Shown here: positions 39,033 through 50,206 of the stretch, piece by piece | Numbering within the stretch: position 1 is the stretch's first letter | How the letters are laid out: every line of letters starts with the position of its first letter | NCBI GenBank assembly: GCA_034766995.1 | Contig: CM068314.1 | Span: 21,967,626 to 22,031,625, forward strand | Origin: Acanthacorydalis orientalis | Taxonomy: Eukaryota > Arthropoda > Insecta > Megaloptera > Corydalidae | Length of the DNA: 64,000 nt | Direction of reading: 5' to 3' | Translations under genes and position numbers: made by a program | Notes under the pieces: model-generated | What the model was told of the DNA's origin: nothing | Seen by the model: the letters and a program-made list of their open reading frames with translations, nothing else | The model's database searches: none

Positions 39033-39230
39033 CATGTGACTGATATCAACCAATCAGAACAGAAACCACGTGACCGATATCAACCAATCAGAGAACGAAT
39101 AAAAGTCACGGGAACGGCATCATTGTTTCATTTTTATAATATAGAAAGATTTTCAGTTTCGAAGACAGAAAAAATCAACAGACGTTAAACCAGAACAGTA
39201 TGACGGCTGTGGAATAATATGACTTTAATT
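39033..39230 (+). promoter_or_regulatory. Promoter-like cluster: paired CCAAT boxes, E-box, TATA, initiator
   Basis: Two tandem 26-bp units (39033-39058 and 39067-39092, period 34) each contain GATATCAACCAATCAGA with a CCAAT box. The second unit starts with a CACGTG E-box (39067). Downstream are AATAAAAG (39098), TATAATATA (39135) and a TCAGTTTC arthropod-type initiator (39153). The first ATG after that (39200) opens only five codons. The layout resembles a core promoter, but no gene follows directly. It could drive a non-coding or intronic-start transcript, or be a transposon remnant. Confidence 0.35.
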
Positions 39231-40341
39231 TTTATTCAAAAATTGGTCATTAATCAAAGCACTGTGTAAGAGAATTATTGTGTTGTAATGTTTATTTGAT
39301 TTTATTTCACATAGTTGTACGTTTTTGTTTGATTTTAGCACGTGATGAGACGTAATTTCGCATTTTTTTTATTTACTCCAATATGATTTGAAAAAAATAT
39401 TAGAGTATTCTACATACATAACTAATTAATTTAATGAGCATCATATTCAAATTCAAATTAATCTACAATCACTCGAAATATGAAAATATATAAACATAAA
39501 TAAGCGAAATTCTCAGAAAATATTGAACCAAATCGGTTGTATTTGGTAGAATAAATATCAGTTGTTAAAATTCTTGTAAGAACGGTTAATGAAAATTCAC
39601 TGTACGCCTATGGTGACATTTGTCTTGAAACTTTCCGATCAGACCTCGTATATGATTTACTTGCATAAAAGATGCAAATATTATCATACTGTATATATTC
39701 ATTCAATATAATATACGTCATATGCAGTAATATGCAGTCATAAACAATTATTAAATAAGAGAAAAACTTGAAATATTCATCGTATCAACTAATGACGTTT
39801 CACACAAGTTATTTTTAGAAACAGCATTCGTTTTTAAATAACTTGTCACGTAAAAGGTGTCAACTGAAAAGGAACGTCATAAAAATAAATTACATCGACA
39901 ATGATAATTTGTAATGAAAAGATTATCCCACGAAAAATGTAACAAGATATTTACTCACTGCGTACGTAATGTGCTATTTTCTGTAAGGTAAAAACGCGAC
40001 CTGAAAAAATTATCGTACGAAAATCATTGCTATATTTCATGGCTATTAATAAAATTTAAACGTGTTTAACGCTGTGTTTGATTAAATTATTTGTCGGTTT
40101 TAGTATCGGTTGAACGTATTTGTACGACGTTATGTGCTAAAAGATTAGCATCTACACACTAATTTGATTTCTATACTCATTAGCAAAATCTGTATTATAG
40201 TTATCTGGAAAATTTGATCTGTGTTCGGATTGTCAACAGATTTTTCATGTTTAGTTCGTAAAAATTATATTAATTGATAATATAGTAGAGATTCTTTTTG
40301 TATAACTTTTCAAAAATATTTTTTTTTACTTGTATACGCAT

Positions 40342-40388
<47 letters not shown>

Positions 40389-42578
40389 AAAGTTTTGAAT
40401 CGGTATTTGAAACAATTAATTCATCAACAATTCAATAATTTAATCTTAAAATATTAACATTATACATTTTTAAGTTGCAATTGTTAGTATTCACGTCAGA
40501 TCCTTTGGTTGGAAATATCTTAGTTTGAATAAACAATAATATATAAAATAAATAATAAAAAAGGGAGAAAAGTGTTGAATGCGAGAAAAATTTAGATTTT
40601 TGAAGTACAAAAACCAGCTGTTCATGTGTATGAGTTTATTCATTCATTCTTGGCACTAAATAAAGAAGGCACTGTACAAAACTGAAATGTTTTAGAACGA
40701 ATAGAAGGAAATAAAAGTCTCATAAAACAAATGTATTCATGATTAGTTTTCTCAAATGATATTTTTTTTAAATAGATTTCCAAATAAAATATTCTTAAAT
40801 AAGAAACTTTTCAATGTATTTGTAATGGTGACGACGAGGATTTATAAGAAATAAGTTATGCACGAGTAAATCAAAACTAATGCTACAAAATATGATTTAT
40901 AAATTTTAATATTGTCACAGAATGTCACCAAACGGAGTTTCTTTTAATGAATGATTAGTGTTTTTTTTTCGCGAATGATTTTTCGCTCACCTCACAAACA
41001 GTAAACATATATTTTTCGATCATTGATTATTGATTATATTTGACTGTTTTTTATGCAAATTTAGATGGGGATGCATCATCGTCAGAGCAACTTTTTCTGT
41101 GCTTCAGCGTTCTGAAGATGATAACATCGTCATAGAAATGCATATAAGAATTAGAAACAATCAACAATCAATTATTGAACATTTTCGATTAGTTTTTTTT
41201 TGTGTTTTTGGAAGAATACTGAAAGATTCACTTGTAAAAGTGAATAGTGATTGTGTCAAAAACAATTTCTTTAATATTATTTTCTTTAATATTATTTTAC
41301 ACAATTATATTTAAAACGGAGAATAAATACCATTGTGTCAGTTAATAGTAACTTTTTAAATTCGTTTCATTCGACATTAAGAATAAATTAAGAAAAAATA
41401 TCATTATTTTTATAAATATTTAAAAATCATTTTGTCTTGTGGACTTTTTTGTAGTCAAGACTTATAGCATTCTTTGTACATACATTTTCTGCTTAATAAC
41501 TCTTAACATCCTGTGCATACTGGTTTTTGTTATAGCAGACTATTGAATGCATTGTACTATATAACTTGATTGTTGATCGTATATTCATAAATCATTTTCA
41601 GGTTTATCTATACAACGATGTATTACGTTTTTTTATAGTCTCGTGCGTATTGTGTACAAGAATTGTCTGCTTCACAACTGATATGTAGTTTTGGTTATAC
41701 TCACATTTAGTAAGCTAGCATTATTAAACGTCTCATCTACTTCTTAAACATCTATAGATATTGTTAATATTTAAAAATTTACTATTCTCGTTTACTAATT
41801 AAATATGATTTTGCCATGTGTATTTTTACAACGAAAATGCAGATATTTTGAAATTCTGTTCTAAGATAAATTACTTTCATTCTGAAAGGGTTCTTTTTAC
41901 TCAACTAATTAGGTTTTTGTATATGTATTTTTCCCTAAAATATATATATATATATAACTTTAACTATTCTATTCGCTTATAAACCTGCATTTTGAGAATA
42001 TAGACTTATATCAGTTCTATGCGAAAATTTGTTAGAATTCTCAAAAACGTAAGTAATAATGTATATTGTATTATATAGTAAATATTGAATTCACATTTCG
42101 AAAATACATAAATTTCTTATTTATTAATATTCTATATTTATTTGTATATTATTTAATATTTATTTCATAATATTTATATATAAAAATGAAGACTAATATA
42201 TGTTTACTACTACTGGTTGAAAATTCTATAAAAATTTATTAATAGATGTTAAAGATTTAGTTACAAACAGTTGCGAATTGCAATCATTTAAGTAGTTCAT
42301 CCATTTAAAATAATTATAGTATCGTAATGTAAAAATAGTATTTCAAGAATCACTAATAATATTCTGATCTCAAATAAGATCTTGTGACGTCCTTACAGAT
42401 TATTCAACAGTACTTCACTGTTCAGTCGGTTAAATTGTTTCTTTGTATTCATATGCAAAACGTATTTTATTACTTGATAATCCGATCGTTATTTATGTGT
42501 CAATATGTGGGGGAGGTAATACAAACTAAAATGTAAATACCGATTTTTACCTTGACAAAAGAAAAGTAAATATTAGTT
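39231..42578. other. Intronic AT-rich stretch with possible regulatory words
   Basis: One (AT)n tract at 40348-40386. The stretch 39590-40110 is moderately less AT-rich. 41010-41170 holds homeodomain-type words (TGATTATTGATTAT) and an octamer ATGCAAAT (41053-41060); an open 94-codon frame here (41030-41314) has no recognisable protein and a low-complexity end. No gene is called. Confidence 0.4.
40348..40386. repeat. (AT)n microsatellite, 39 bp
   Basis: Uninterrupted TA dinucleotides. Confidence 0.97.
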
Positions 42579-42588
42579 AGGTGGCGCC
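42579..42588 (+). promoter_or_regulatory. CTCF-like core
   Basis: AGGTGGCGCC, with the preceding T giving TAGGTGGCGC, fits all ten positions of the CTCF core YAGRKGGCRS, the core shared by fly and vertebrate CTCF. It sits 355 bp upstream of the candidate alternative first exon. The outer half of the vertebrate motif is not matched. Confidence 0.35.
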
Positions 42589-42699
42589 ATTTCTGAGAAT
42601 AATGTTATTTGCACGGTAAATGTTTTCAATAATATTAAAGTTTTCGATTTAGTTATACATTTTGATACATTATTGTCGTATTCGTGCTTTCGGGTTCAT

Positions 42700-42943
42700 T
42701 TTGTGATCAGTTTCTTATCGAATATAATATATTATAGTGTCGATAATTCATTTACAACGATTTATTAATTCGTTTTTAAAAATATGTTTTTATTTCGTAT
42801 CAAAAATATGATAATTAATAGAAATAAACTAAAAAAATATTAAAAAGTATAGTGAATTCAAGAAACCCATTTTTTTACTTGATACGAAATTTAAATAAAT
42901 TAATAGATATATTTTCAAAAACAGTGAGTAGCACATTAACAAA
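42700..42943 (+). promoter_or_regulatory. Candidate 5' UTR/start region for the alternative first exon
   Basis: An arthropod-type initiator word ATCAGTTTC lies at 42707. The run from there to the ATG at 42944 includes an in-frame TAG (42929-42931). No clear TATA box was seen at the expected distance. This is inference from position only. Confidence 0.25.
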
Positions 42944-43059
42944 ATGCCAAAACCGAATGTAAAATTAATAAGAACTAACAATGTCGAAGAAGATGTGGAA
43001 GAGTTAATATCTTCAAAAAATGTGTACAAAAAAGTAGCATCAAATCCTGTTGTCAGACT
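42944..43059 (+). CDS. Candidate alternative first coding exon (short-tail transporter isoform)
   Basis: An ATG with A at -3 (AACAAAATGCC) is the first after an in-frame TAG at 42929. It opens 38 codons plus two bases, ending at GTGAGT (43060-43065), a good splice donor; without splicing a TGA follows at once. The exon has the same phase (2) as coding exon 1. Joining it to 63790 gives CT|G = Leu and then PPEDDSG, keeping the transporter frame. The peptide is hydrophilic and charged (MPKPNVKLIRTNN, then VEEDVEELISSKNVYKKV), unlike the AT-repeat translations nearby. It would replace a 289-residue tail by 38 residues. Drosophila ine produces long and short N-terminal isoforms, so this fits, but I cannot recall or confirm a matching short-isoform sequence. 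It could instead start an unrelated small gene or be chance. Confidence 0.5.
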
Positions 43060-43065
43060 GTGAGT

Positions 43066-44877
43066 GTATATAACAACATTTTAAATTTATATGGTGAAAG
43101 GAAATGATTAGAAGTTAATTAATTTAATATATCAATGTAGATAGAAATAAATAAAGAATTAATAGAATCTTATGTCACTTTATAAATTAATATATTTTTA
43201 GTTTTTTTTTTCTCATATAAATCTGCTTTATGGTATTCGGAGTGATTTAATCTTTATTTAAAAACTTGCGTCATGCTTATTTGTATTGTTTTATTTTTTT
43301 ATTTTATTTTTTTTTAAATTGAGATATTAATAAAACTTTATTTTAAACTCTATTCGATTTACTAAATGTATACTAATTCTATTATATACAGAATATATGA
43401 GATGCGATTTATTTAAAATTAGTATTTTATAAATTAGTTAATAATAATACCAATTTAGATATTTTAGGGCATTTATAATTTTGATAATATATTTTTTAAA
43501 TTTTTATTTTTATTATAATTGAAGGTATCGACTTTTTGATGCAATACTTTGTCTGCCTATTGCGAGTTTTATAAATTTTTAAACATAGTCAAGTGGAATG
43601 ACTACCTAATTATGAATTATGATCCAAAGGTTAAAAAATAAATTAGCTTAGGTCATCAGTATTTTTTTATATAAAGTTATATATTTCTGTGAAAGTCTGC
43701 ACTATTTATTAATTTCGGTAGTGAAGTAGAAATTACTTTTGTTTTTCAATATTTTCTAGACAGGCAATTTTCGCAGCTAAAATTTATAATTTTAAATTAT
43801 TTATCCAGTTTATTTTTTTTGTTTATGGACTTAAACATACATTTCCATATATTTTATATGTAAATTGAAAGTATATTGTTTATTAAAGACTTTTCTATTA
43901 TTCTAACGGTATAATTACAACGATTAGCGATAGTAATATTCATGAGTTTTCTTCTCTCAACAACTGAGTTGGAAATTCTATCGTGCGAAATAAATATTGT
44001 TTTTGTGTACGCTGTTGGCGTTACGAAAACAATGAAAATAATCGAACATGCAACATCAAACATTGGCAGTTATCGAAAAAAGTGCCAATTGTTTGATCAT
44101 TTAGCAGGCCGCACGAGACATTCACCTTTAAATTGTCCCTCTCGTGCTAGTGACGTGCAGGAACTACGCAATCGGATCATGAAGTCATCAGTACGATCAC
44201 ACTAGACATGTTTTAAAGCACATGGATGTAATATCGTTTCAGCTTTAATTAAAAGAGGGATTTCTGTAATGTAATTGGTAACTTTGTACTTTTCACTCTA
44301 TCTTTCTCTTCTTTCATTATACGTTTATATATCTATTGTTGGTAAATAAATCTTTTTAAAATCATATCAATATGTACTTACTCATGTTTTGAAATGTATT
44401 CCTTATCAAGTGTTTAGAATTTATAACAATAAATGGAGATAGTCATTAAAAATATCAAGTATTTTTGACAATAACACAATCATAAAAATTAAAATAAGTA
44501 TTTACAATTCGACAAGAATGATAATTGAAAATGATCACTTGAAAACATTCAATTTCTGAATAGTTGACGATATTAAAAATTAATACAGTCATTTCTTGAA
44601 ATGAAAATATGCTCATTTAAAATATAAAAATACGATAAAAAATATCACAATTTGATTGTTTAACTAAGATGTTTTTATTGCTTTTAAATGTCTAAAAAAT
44701 AAATATCAAAAATCACGCCAAATCAATAATAAGGTAATCTAAAATGAAACAAATGTTCTGTACATTATTAGAGTTTCTTCATTCTTCAAATTCTGATTCA
44801 GTAGATCTATCCTTTAGTTATTTCGAATTTATATAATATTTATTTGTGTGAATATAAATTTCATAGAAATTGTTATA
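43066..44877. other. Intronic AT-rich stretch with a composition island
   Basis: 43930-44215 is less AT-rich (GCAGGCCGCACGAGACATTC, TGACGTGCAGG) and is open for 87 codons on the plus strand, but the translation has no recognisable domain and no splice signals that I trust. It could be a regulatory element or an old mobile-element piece. The rest shows nothing. Confidence 0.4.
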
Positions 44878-45390
44878 TTAGGTTGGTAGAAACATAATTA
44901 TGGTTTTTCTTGTCTGAATTCTAATCTTAATTTTTTCCATTCAAAGTGTCATATCATCGTGTTCATGTTAATATCATTTTAAAGTGAATGACTCAATTAG
45001 GCTATTGAATCAAAGAGAAAAAGAAGCAAATAGGAGTAATTTTTTGTATGAGTTCAAAACTGGTAGTAAAGCAGCAGAAACTGCTCATAAACTAAGCGAT
45101 ACTTTTGGTGCGAGTACTGTTAAAGAACGTACGGTACCAAGGGTGGTTCTAAAAAATTTGAAGATAAAGAAGGTCACGGGCGTGCTTGTTCAGTTCATAA
45201 CGACCAACTGAAGGCGTTAATTGAATCACAACACGAGAACGACGCACAACAATTCGAGAGCTTATACAAAAGTTAGGCGTAAGTCAACCAACAGTTTCTG
45301 GGTCACTTAAAACAGCTAGGAAAATCAAAGAGAAAAAAATGTATATGAATTTGAAGGCCATAAACCGCAATTATTTTTCTACGAACCTAT
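44878..45390 (+). mobile_element. Internally deleted mariner, 513 bp
   Basis: Same terminal repeats as the 31.0-kb copy (TTAGGTTGGTAG... and CCGCAATTATTTTTCTACGA plus ACCTA). It keeps the 5' leader and the helix-turn-helix region, frameshifted after VKERTV. The coding part ends near a GHLKTARK-like stretch and is joined to the last 45 bp of the element (AAAAATGTATATGAATTTGA). The catalytic domain is absent. Confidence 0.88.
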
Positions 45391-45506
45391 TATTTTATTA
45401 ATATTCACGGATTTAGATAAAATAAGATTAATATTATAAATTAATTATAATTTTAAACTTGAAAAATATTATTTGCTTTAACAATTAAATATTTTCTTAT
45501 TTAAAC

Positions 45507-45595
45507 CAGCAGCTTCCGCCCCCTACTCACTAGGCTCTCCGACCCCTGGGTGGCTCCGTTTCCACTCGGTTCGCTCGCTCCCCCGACTCGCTTCA
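45507..45595. other. GC-rich island of about 66% GC
   Basis: An 89-bp stretch (starting CAGCAGCTTCCGCCCCCTAC) with about two-thirds G+C lies in a background near 20%. It contains repeated CGCTC/CTCG words and the 10-mer CTCCGACCCC (45537-45546), which recurs at 45954-45963. It is directly followed by a 57-bp (AT)n tract. It does not translate into a recognisable protein and no RNA fold was identified. It is possibly a fragment of an unrecognised repeat. Confidence 0.7.
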
Positions 45596-45613
45596 CATAT
45601 ATTCGCTCAATGT

Positions 45614-45617
<4 letters not shown>

Positions 45618-45674
<57 letters not shown>
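45618..45674. repeat. (AT)n microsatellite, 57 bp
   Basis: Uninterrupted TA dinucleotides next to the GC-rich island. Confidence 0.98.
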
Positions 45675-45680
<6 letters not shown>

Positions 45681-45698
45681 TAGTAGTATGTATATATA

Positions 45699-45807
45699 TA
45701 ATCGTTTTCGCAGATATATCGCAACGTAGTTATATATATATATATGTACATATATATGTTCGTATGTTTATATAATCATTCTCGTAGTTATATTGCAACG
45801 TAGTTGT
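45699..45807. repeat. Two diverged direct repeats around an AT run
   Basis: ATAATCGTTTTCGCAGATAT...GCAACGTAGTTAT (from 45699) and ATAATCATTCTCGTAGTTAT...GCAACGTAGTTGT (from 45772) are diverged copies with a period of about 73 bp. They probably belong with the GC-rich island and the less AT-rich segment 45850-46130 as one unknown repeat. Confidence 0.7.
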
Positions 45808-46621
45808 TTTATAAAGTCTTAAATTTTATTGTAGTTGTTATGACCATAGTTATGTGGGTTTTTTGACAAATTTTCCATATATTCCACGAATCAGGCTCCG
45901 CATTCATACACAGACAATATATAATAAGTCAACAAAGGTTGGTTTCTGGGAAACTCCGACCCCAAGGAACGACCGGAGATATGAAGCCACTTACACGACA
46001 ACATGACTCACACTTTCTCAAAATTTGTGGAAAACTAACTGTAGTTGTTATGTTACCAATATCGTAATTGTTCGTGAAAATTTCATGTAACTTCGGGTGT
46101 CATCGTTGATAATAATTTAATACAAAATCTATACGTTTTTTAAAAAAAAATTTTGCCCATGTTTCCAAATTTTACGGAATGTTTTTTGAATATATAGATA
46201 GATTCTGATTATTTTTATTTCATAATTTTATTTTTTTGTAAAATCTCTAAATTAAAATATATAATATTTTCCTGTAAGATTCCTTCTGAAGTCGAAAAAC
46301 TTATAATTTTTTCTCATTTTTAGATTTGTTGCTCATTATGATTTCCTACTTTTCGTTATAAAATTTATTTTAACTTTTCATCGATTTCTTACTAGAAACT
46401 TAGGCATTGAAAATGTTTCTATGATTAGAATATTTGTATAATTAAACTTATAAAAAGATAAAAATTATACAAAAATCTAATTACCTATTTTTTCAAAGGA
46501 TTTTAAAATATTTTATTGATTGATATTTTATTAGCTGTATATCTTCTGAGTTTTTAACAACACATTACTTTATTCAACACAAAGTAATATTAATTTTGAT
46601 AATTAGTATTTATACGCTACC

Positions 46622-46643
46622 TATATATATATATATATATATA
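46622..46643. repeat. (AT)n microsatellite, 22 bp
   Basis: Uninterrupted TA dinucleotides. Confidence 0.95.
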
Positions 46644-48433
46644 ATATTACTTGTTTATATTTTTTAAATAACACTCAATATTAATAAAATATTCCTTAGA
46701 TATTCTGTATAACGACAACTTCCGCACACATGTACATAAATCAACTTTATATTATTATGTTGTCAAAATCTACCTAAATAATCTAAATAGTGTTTAATTA
46801 TTTTTGCTGTAGATATTTTTCCAAGTATTGTTATGGTTTATTAAGATCTTCATATTTTATAGAATTTACGAACAAAATTACTAGAGTGATTATTTTAATA
46901 GTTTGGTGATGCTACGGCCTTTAAATCCATGGTAGAAATTTTCATATATAATGAATATACACTTCGTTACGAACAAGTTAATAACCTATTTTGATTTCTA
47001 GAATATTTTAAATTAAATATAAGATATCTCTCAATAAACAGTACATTGACGATATATACAAATTTCATTTAACACGAAAGTTATACAAGACTGAAGGACA
47101 AATATTAACATGTCTATCTACAATAAATTCATAATAGTATAGCATCGTAATACTTACATGAGTTTAAGATCGTTTAAAGTGTTCAAACTAATTTTATATT
47201 CAGAGCCACGACGTATTTTGCATTGGTTTGTTGTGATATAATTGAAACATGCGTATGGGCTTTATTAATCGTGATAAATGTGATACGAGTATATGAATAC
47301 TACATAATGTTAAATAGGTAATTTGAATACTTGAATTAGCTACCTTTCATACAAGAACGTTTTATAAAATCTCATATCGACAGCGCTTACGTATTTTGAA
47401 CACGTGTCAATCAAATTTCATGTATTTTTTATGTCTGAAAAAAATCACTGACGTACGTAGACGTTTTTCAACAACTGATGTTTTTTTATTAAACATTAAA
47501 AACATGAATCTTTTGTTACTATACAAAAGGATACTTGTGTGTATTTCTATAGAAATAACCTTTCAATTTTAAGAATTTGTAATTTAGTAACAGTTAAAAA
47601 ACGATGTGTCTATTGTTTCTTAGACATTGATCTCTGTCATTATCGTCATCTAACCTAATATTAATTTTAAGAAATTACTAGGAAAATAATTTAATGAGTG
47701 TGCTGAGTCAAAAGACATTAAATACAATATAATGCATATTATAGTGTTTTAAAGAATGTATCATATGCATCACTTCATAAAATTAAAATCAGACTCAGCA
47801 TAAAAATATCTGAATATATTATAAAAATTTATCAATCCACTTTTTATTTATTCATCAGTTAATAAGAATATCAACACATTTCTTCATTTGGTTTTGTTTA
47901 AAATATTTATTAGGAATGTCCATGTGTTGTACATTATACATCCTTAACACTTTGGGAAAATGTTCGTTGTATTCCATTAGTATTGCATTTGATTGATGTT
48001 AAATGTTTATATGTATAATTAATTTCACGTTTTATTTTTCTATTTTGTAATTAAAAAAGATTTAAGACGTCGGCATTTGACAGGTCTTTAATATAACAGA
48101 GACAAAAGTATCAGTAGCGAGGTGATTTGGATTTTTCCTTTTTTGTATACGTTTGTTATTAATGTTACACCTTTTTTGTATAAAGTAAAAGTAGAAATAT
48201 ATTTTTCTTACGGATGTTTAAATATCGACATAAGTTTTTGTATTATATTTATGTATACATAGTGAATACTACAATCGTCAAAGTAACTAAATTTTAATCG
48301 AAATTTCTGTGTCCATTTCGGTTATTGAATATATTTTAAGCAATTAATACTTTAAAAAATTGATTCGTCTAAACATTTCATTAATTGTTTAATAATAAGT
48401 GAGATAAATTAACATGGAGATATATATACATAC

Positions 48434-48439
<6 letters not shown>

Positions 48440-48486
<47 letters not shown>
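48440..48486. repeat. (AT)n microsatellite, 47 bp
   Basis: Uninterrupted AT dinucleotides. Confidence 0.98.
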
Positions 48487-48489
<3 letters not shown>

Positions 48490-48760
48490 ATATTCTTAAA
48501 AGTAAGTTACGGATTCAAATATATTAAAAAATATTATTTAGAAAAATTTGAATCTCATGCAAAAGAAACTTATTATCAAATACTGTTTTTCAATTCAGTC
48601 GCCACACAAATTAAGAACGTTTGTTCCATCGATGACTAACTGAAAAATTATTTTGTGATAAAAACTTTTCCTAATATTTAACAACTTTTCTTAATGTTTT
48701 TTCTCGAAAGGGAGTTTTTCAGTGTTCCAAAATATGAAACTTGAAAGAGACGAGATTTGG

Positions 48761-48783
48761 ATTATGTGGTTTAACCACATAAT
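48761..48783. promoter_or_regulatory. Perfect 23-bp palindrome with two RUNX-like words
   Basis: The arms ATTATGTGGTT and AACCACATAAT are exact complements around a single T. Each carries TGTGGTT/AACCACA, the Runt/RUNX binding word, in inverted orientation. The function is unproven. Confidence 0.5.
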
Positions 48784-49093
48784 GTATTGATGTTAATTCT
48801 ATTTTTTTCAAGGCAAAAAATGCTTTGTGACAAAAATGATGATGACAAATCAGGGTTTGGTATGATGCACTTCTTACGATTTTGTGATTATTTTTTTTTA
48901 TATTTTTCGCATGGATTTTTCGATACCCAAATTCTTTAAAAAAATTTTGTATAAGTTATTCAGTAACGTATTTCGCATAAACTTTATTCATAACCATCAG
49001 AATTTTCCATTGAATCACTACTTAAAATAGTTTTATTATATAAATAATTATTTTTTTGTATTATTTACGATATTTCATTTTTACACACACCTA

Positions 49094-49095
<2 letters not shown>

Positions 49096-49135
<40 letters not shown>
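49096..49135. repeat. (AT)n microsatellite, 40 bp
   Basis: Uninterrupted TA dinucleotides. Confidence 0.98.
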
Positions 49136-49141
<6 letters not shown>

Positions 49142-49514
49142 CAATTAGAAGAAATTATAAAATAACTGAACACTTTTTCTTAATTTAATTTAGAAAACTT
49201 AATAAAATTCACTTCATTCTAAAATAATACTTAATTTGATATTTTTCGAAATGTGCTCATTTACATTATTCCCACACGTTTTCAATGACGTCATGTAGTG
49301 AGTATCAGACTTCCCAAATTTAATGAAAACTGTTCATTTGACATAAAAACATTAATTTATGAATATTTGATCCATTAATAATGATTAAAAGACGGAAATT
49401 GTACGTTTTAATTCGATATTAAGCAAATATATGTTAAAAATTAATATTTAATTACTACTCGTATTTTCACTCGCGGAAAGATTTTTTTTATTTATGAATT
49501 ATTATGCATATCAA

Positions 49515-49515
49515 T

Positions 49516-49552
<37 letters not shown>

Positions 49553-49620
49553 ATGTATGTATGTGTGTGTGTGTATGTGTGTGTGTGTGTGTATGTGTGT
49601 GTGTGTATGTATGTATGTAT
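49515..49620. repeat. Compound (AT)n/(GT)n/(TATG)n microsatellite
   Basis: A 24-bp AT run, then GT and GTAT repeats up to the first base of the mariner copy that follows. Confidence 0.98.
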
Positions 49621-50206
49621 AACGTTGGTAGGAAAATAATTGCGGGTTTTGATTTATTAATTCTAATCTTAATTTTTTCCAATAAAAGTGTCATTTTATC
49701 GTCTTCATGTTAATGTCATTTTAAAATGCATTTTTCTGGTAGTATTTTGGTAACATTCACTGTGGTTTTGTTATTAGTTTTCAATTGGACTATTGAGGGA
49801 AAAGAAGCAAAAAGAGGGAAATTAAAGAGGGAAAAGTAGCAAATAAGAGCAATTTTTTGTATGAATTCAAAACGGGTAGTAAAGCAGTAGAAACTGCTCG
49901 TAAATTAAATGATACTTTTGGTGTGGGTACTGTTAAGGAACGTACGATGCAATGGTGGTTTCAAAAAATTCGTGCTGGAGACGAGAGCTTTGAAGATGAA
50001 GAAGGACGTGGGCGTCCTTACTCAGTTCATAACGACCAACTAAAGGCGTTAGTTGAATCAAAGTTATGCACAACAATTCGAGAGGCTACACAAAAGTTAG
50101 GCGTTAGTCATCCAACAGTTCTGGACTACTTAAAACCACTTAAATTAAAAAATGTGTATGACAATTTGAAGGTCATATACCGCAACTATTGTTCTACCAA
50201 CCTAAT
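49621..50206 (+). mobile_element. Internally deleted mariner, about 585 bp, with open DNA-binding frame
   Basis: Ends are ...GTTGGTAGGAAAATAATTGC (first four bases altered) and CCGCAACTATTGTTCTACCA plus ACCTAA. It sits immediately against a TATG repeat. From 49857 a 120-codon frame stays open through the helix-turn-helix domain (KAVETARKLNDTFGVGTV, QWWFQKIRAGDESFEDEE, GRGRP, VHNDQLKALVE, LGVSHPTVLDYL), then crosses the deletion junction and runs through the 3' terminal repeat to a TAA just outside the element. There is no catalytic domain. An in-frame ATG exists at the start of the open stretch, so a DNA-binding-only protein could in principle be made. Confidence 0.9.

Larger units (their letters stand above)
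45808..49514. other. Intronic AT-rich stretch
   Basis: 45850-46130 is less AT-rich (ACTCCGACCCCAAGGAACGA) and unidentified. The remainder holds three (AT)n tracts and a palindrome at 48761-48783. No gene was recognised. Confidence 0.45.

Noticed and set aside
42829..43029. 66-codon minus-strand frame
   Set aside because: Low-complexity hydrophobic antisense of the candidate alternative exon, with no splice signals.
42921..43059. Reading the 42.9-kb exon as an internal exon spliced from exon 1
   Set aside because: The only nearby acceptor-like AG (ACAG at 42921-42924) joined in phase 2 hits a stop within a few codons, so an alternative first exon is the only coding model that works.
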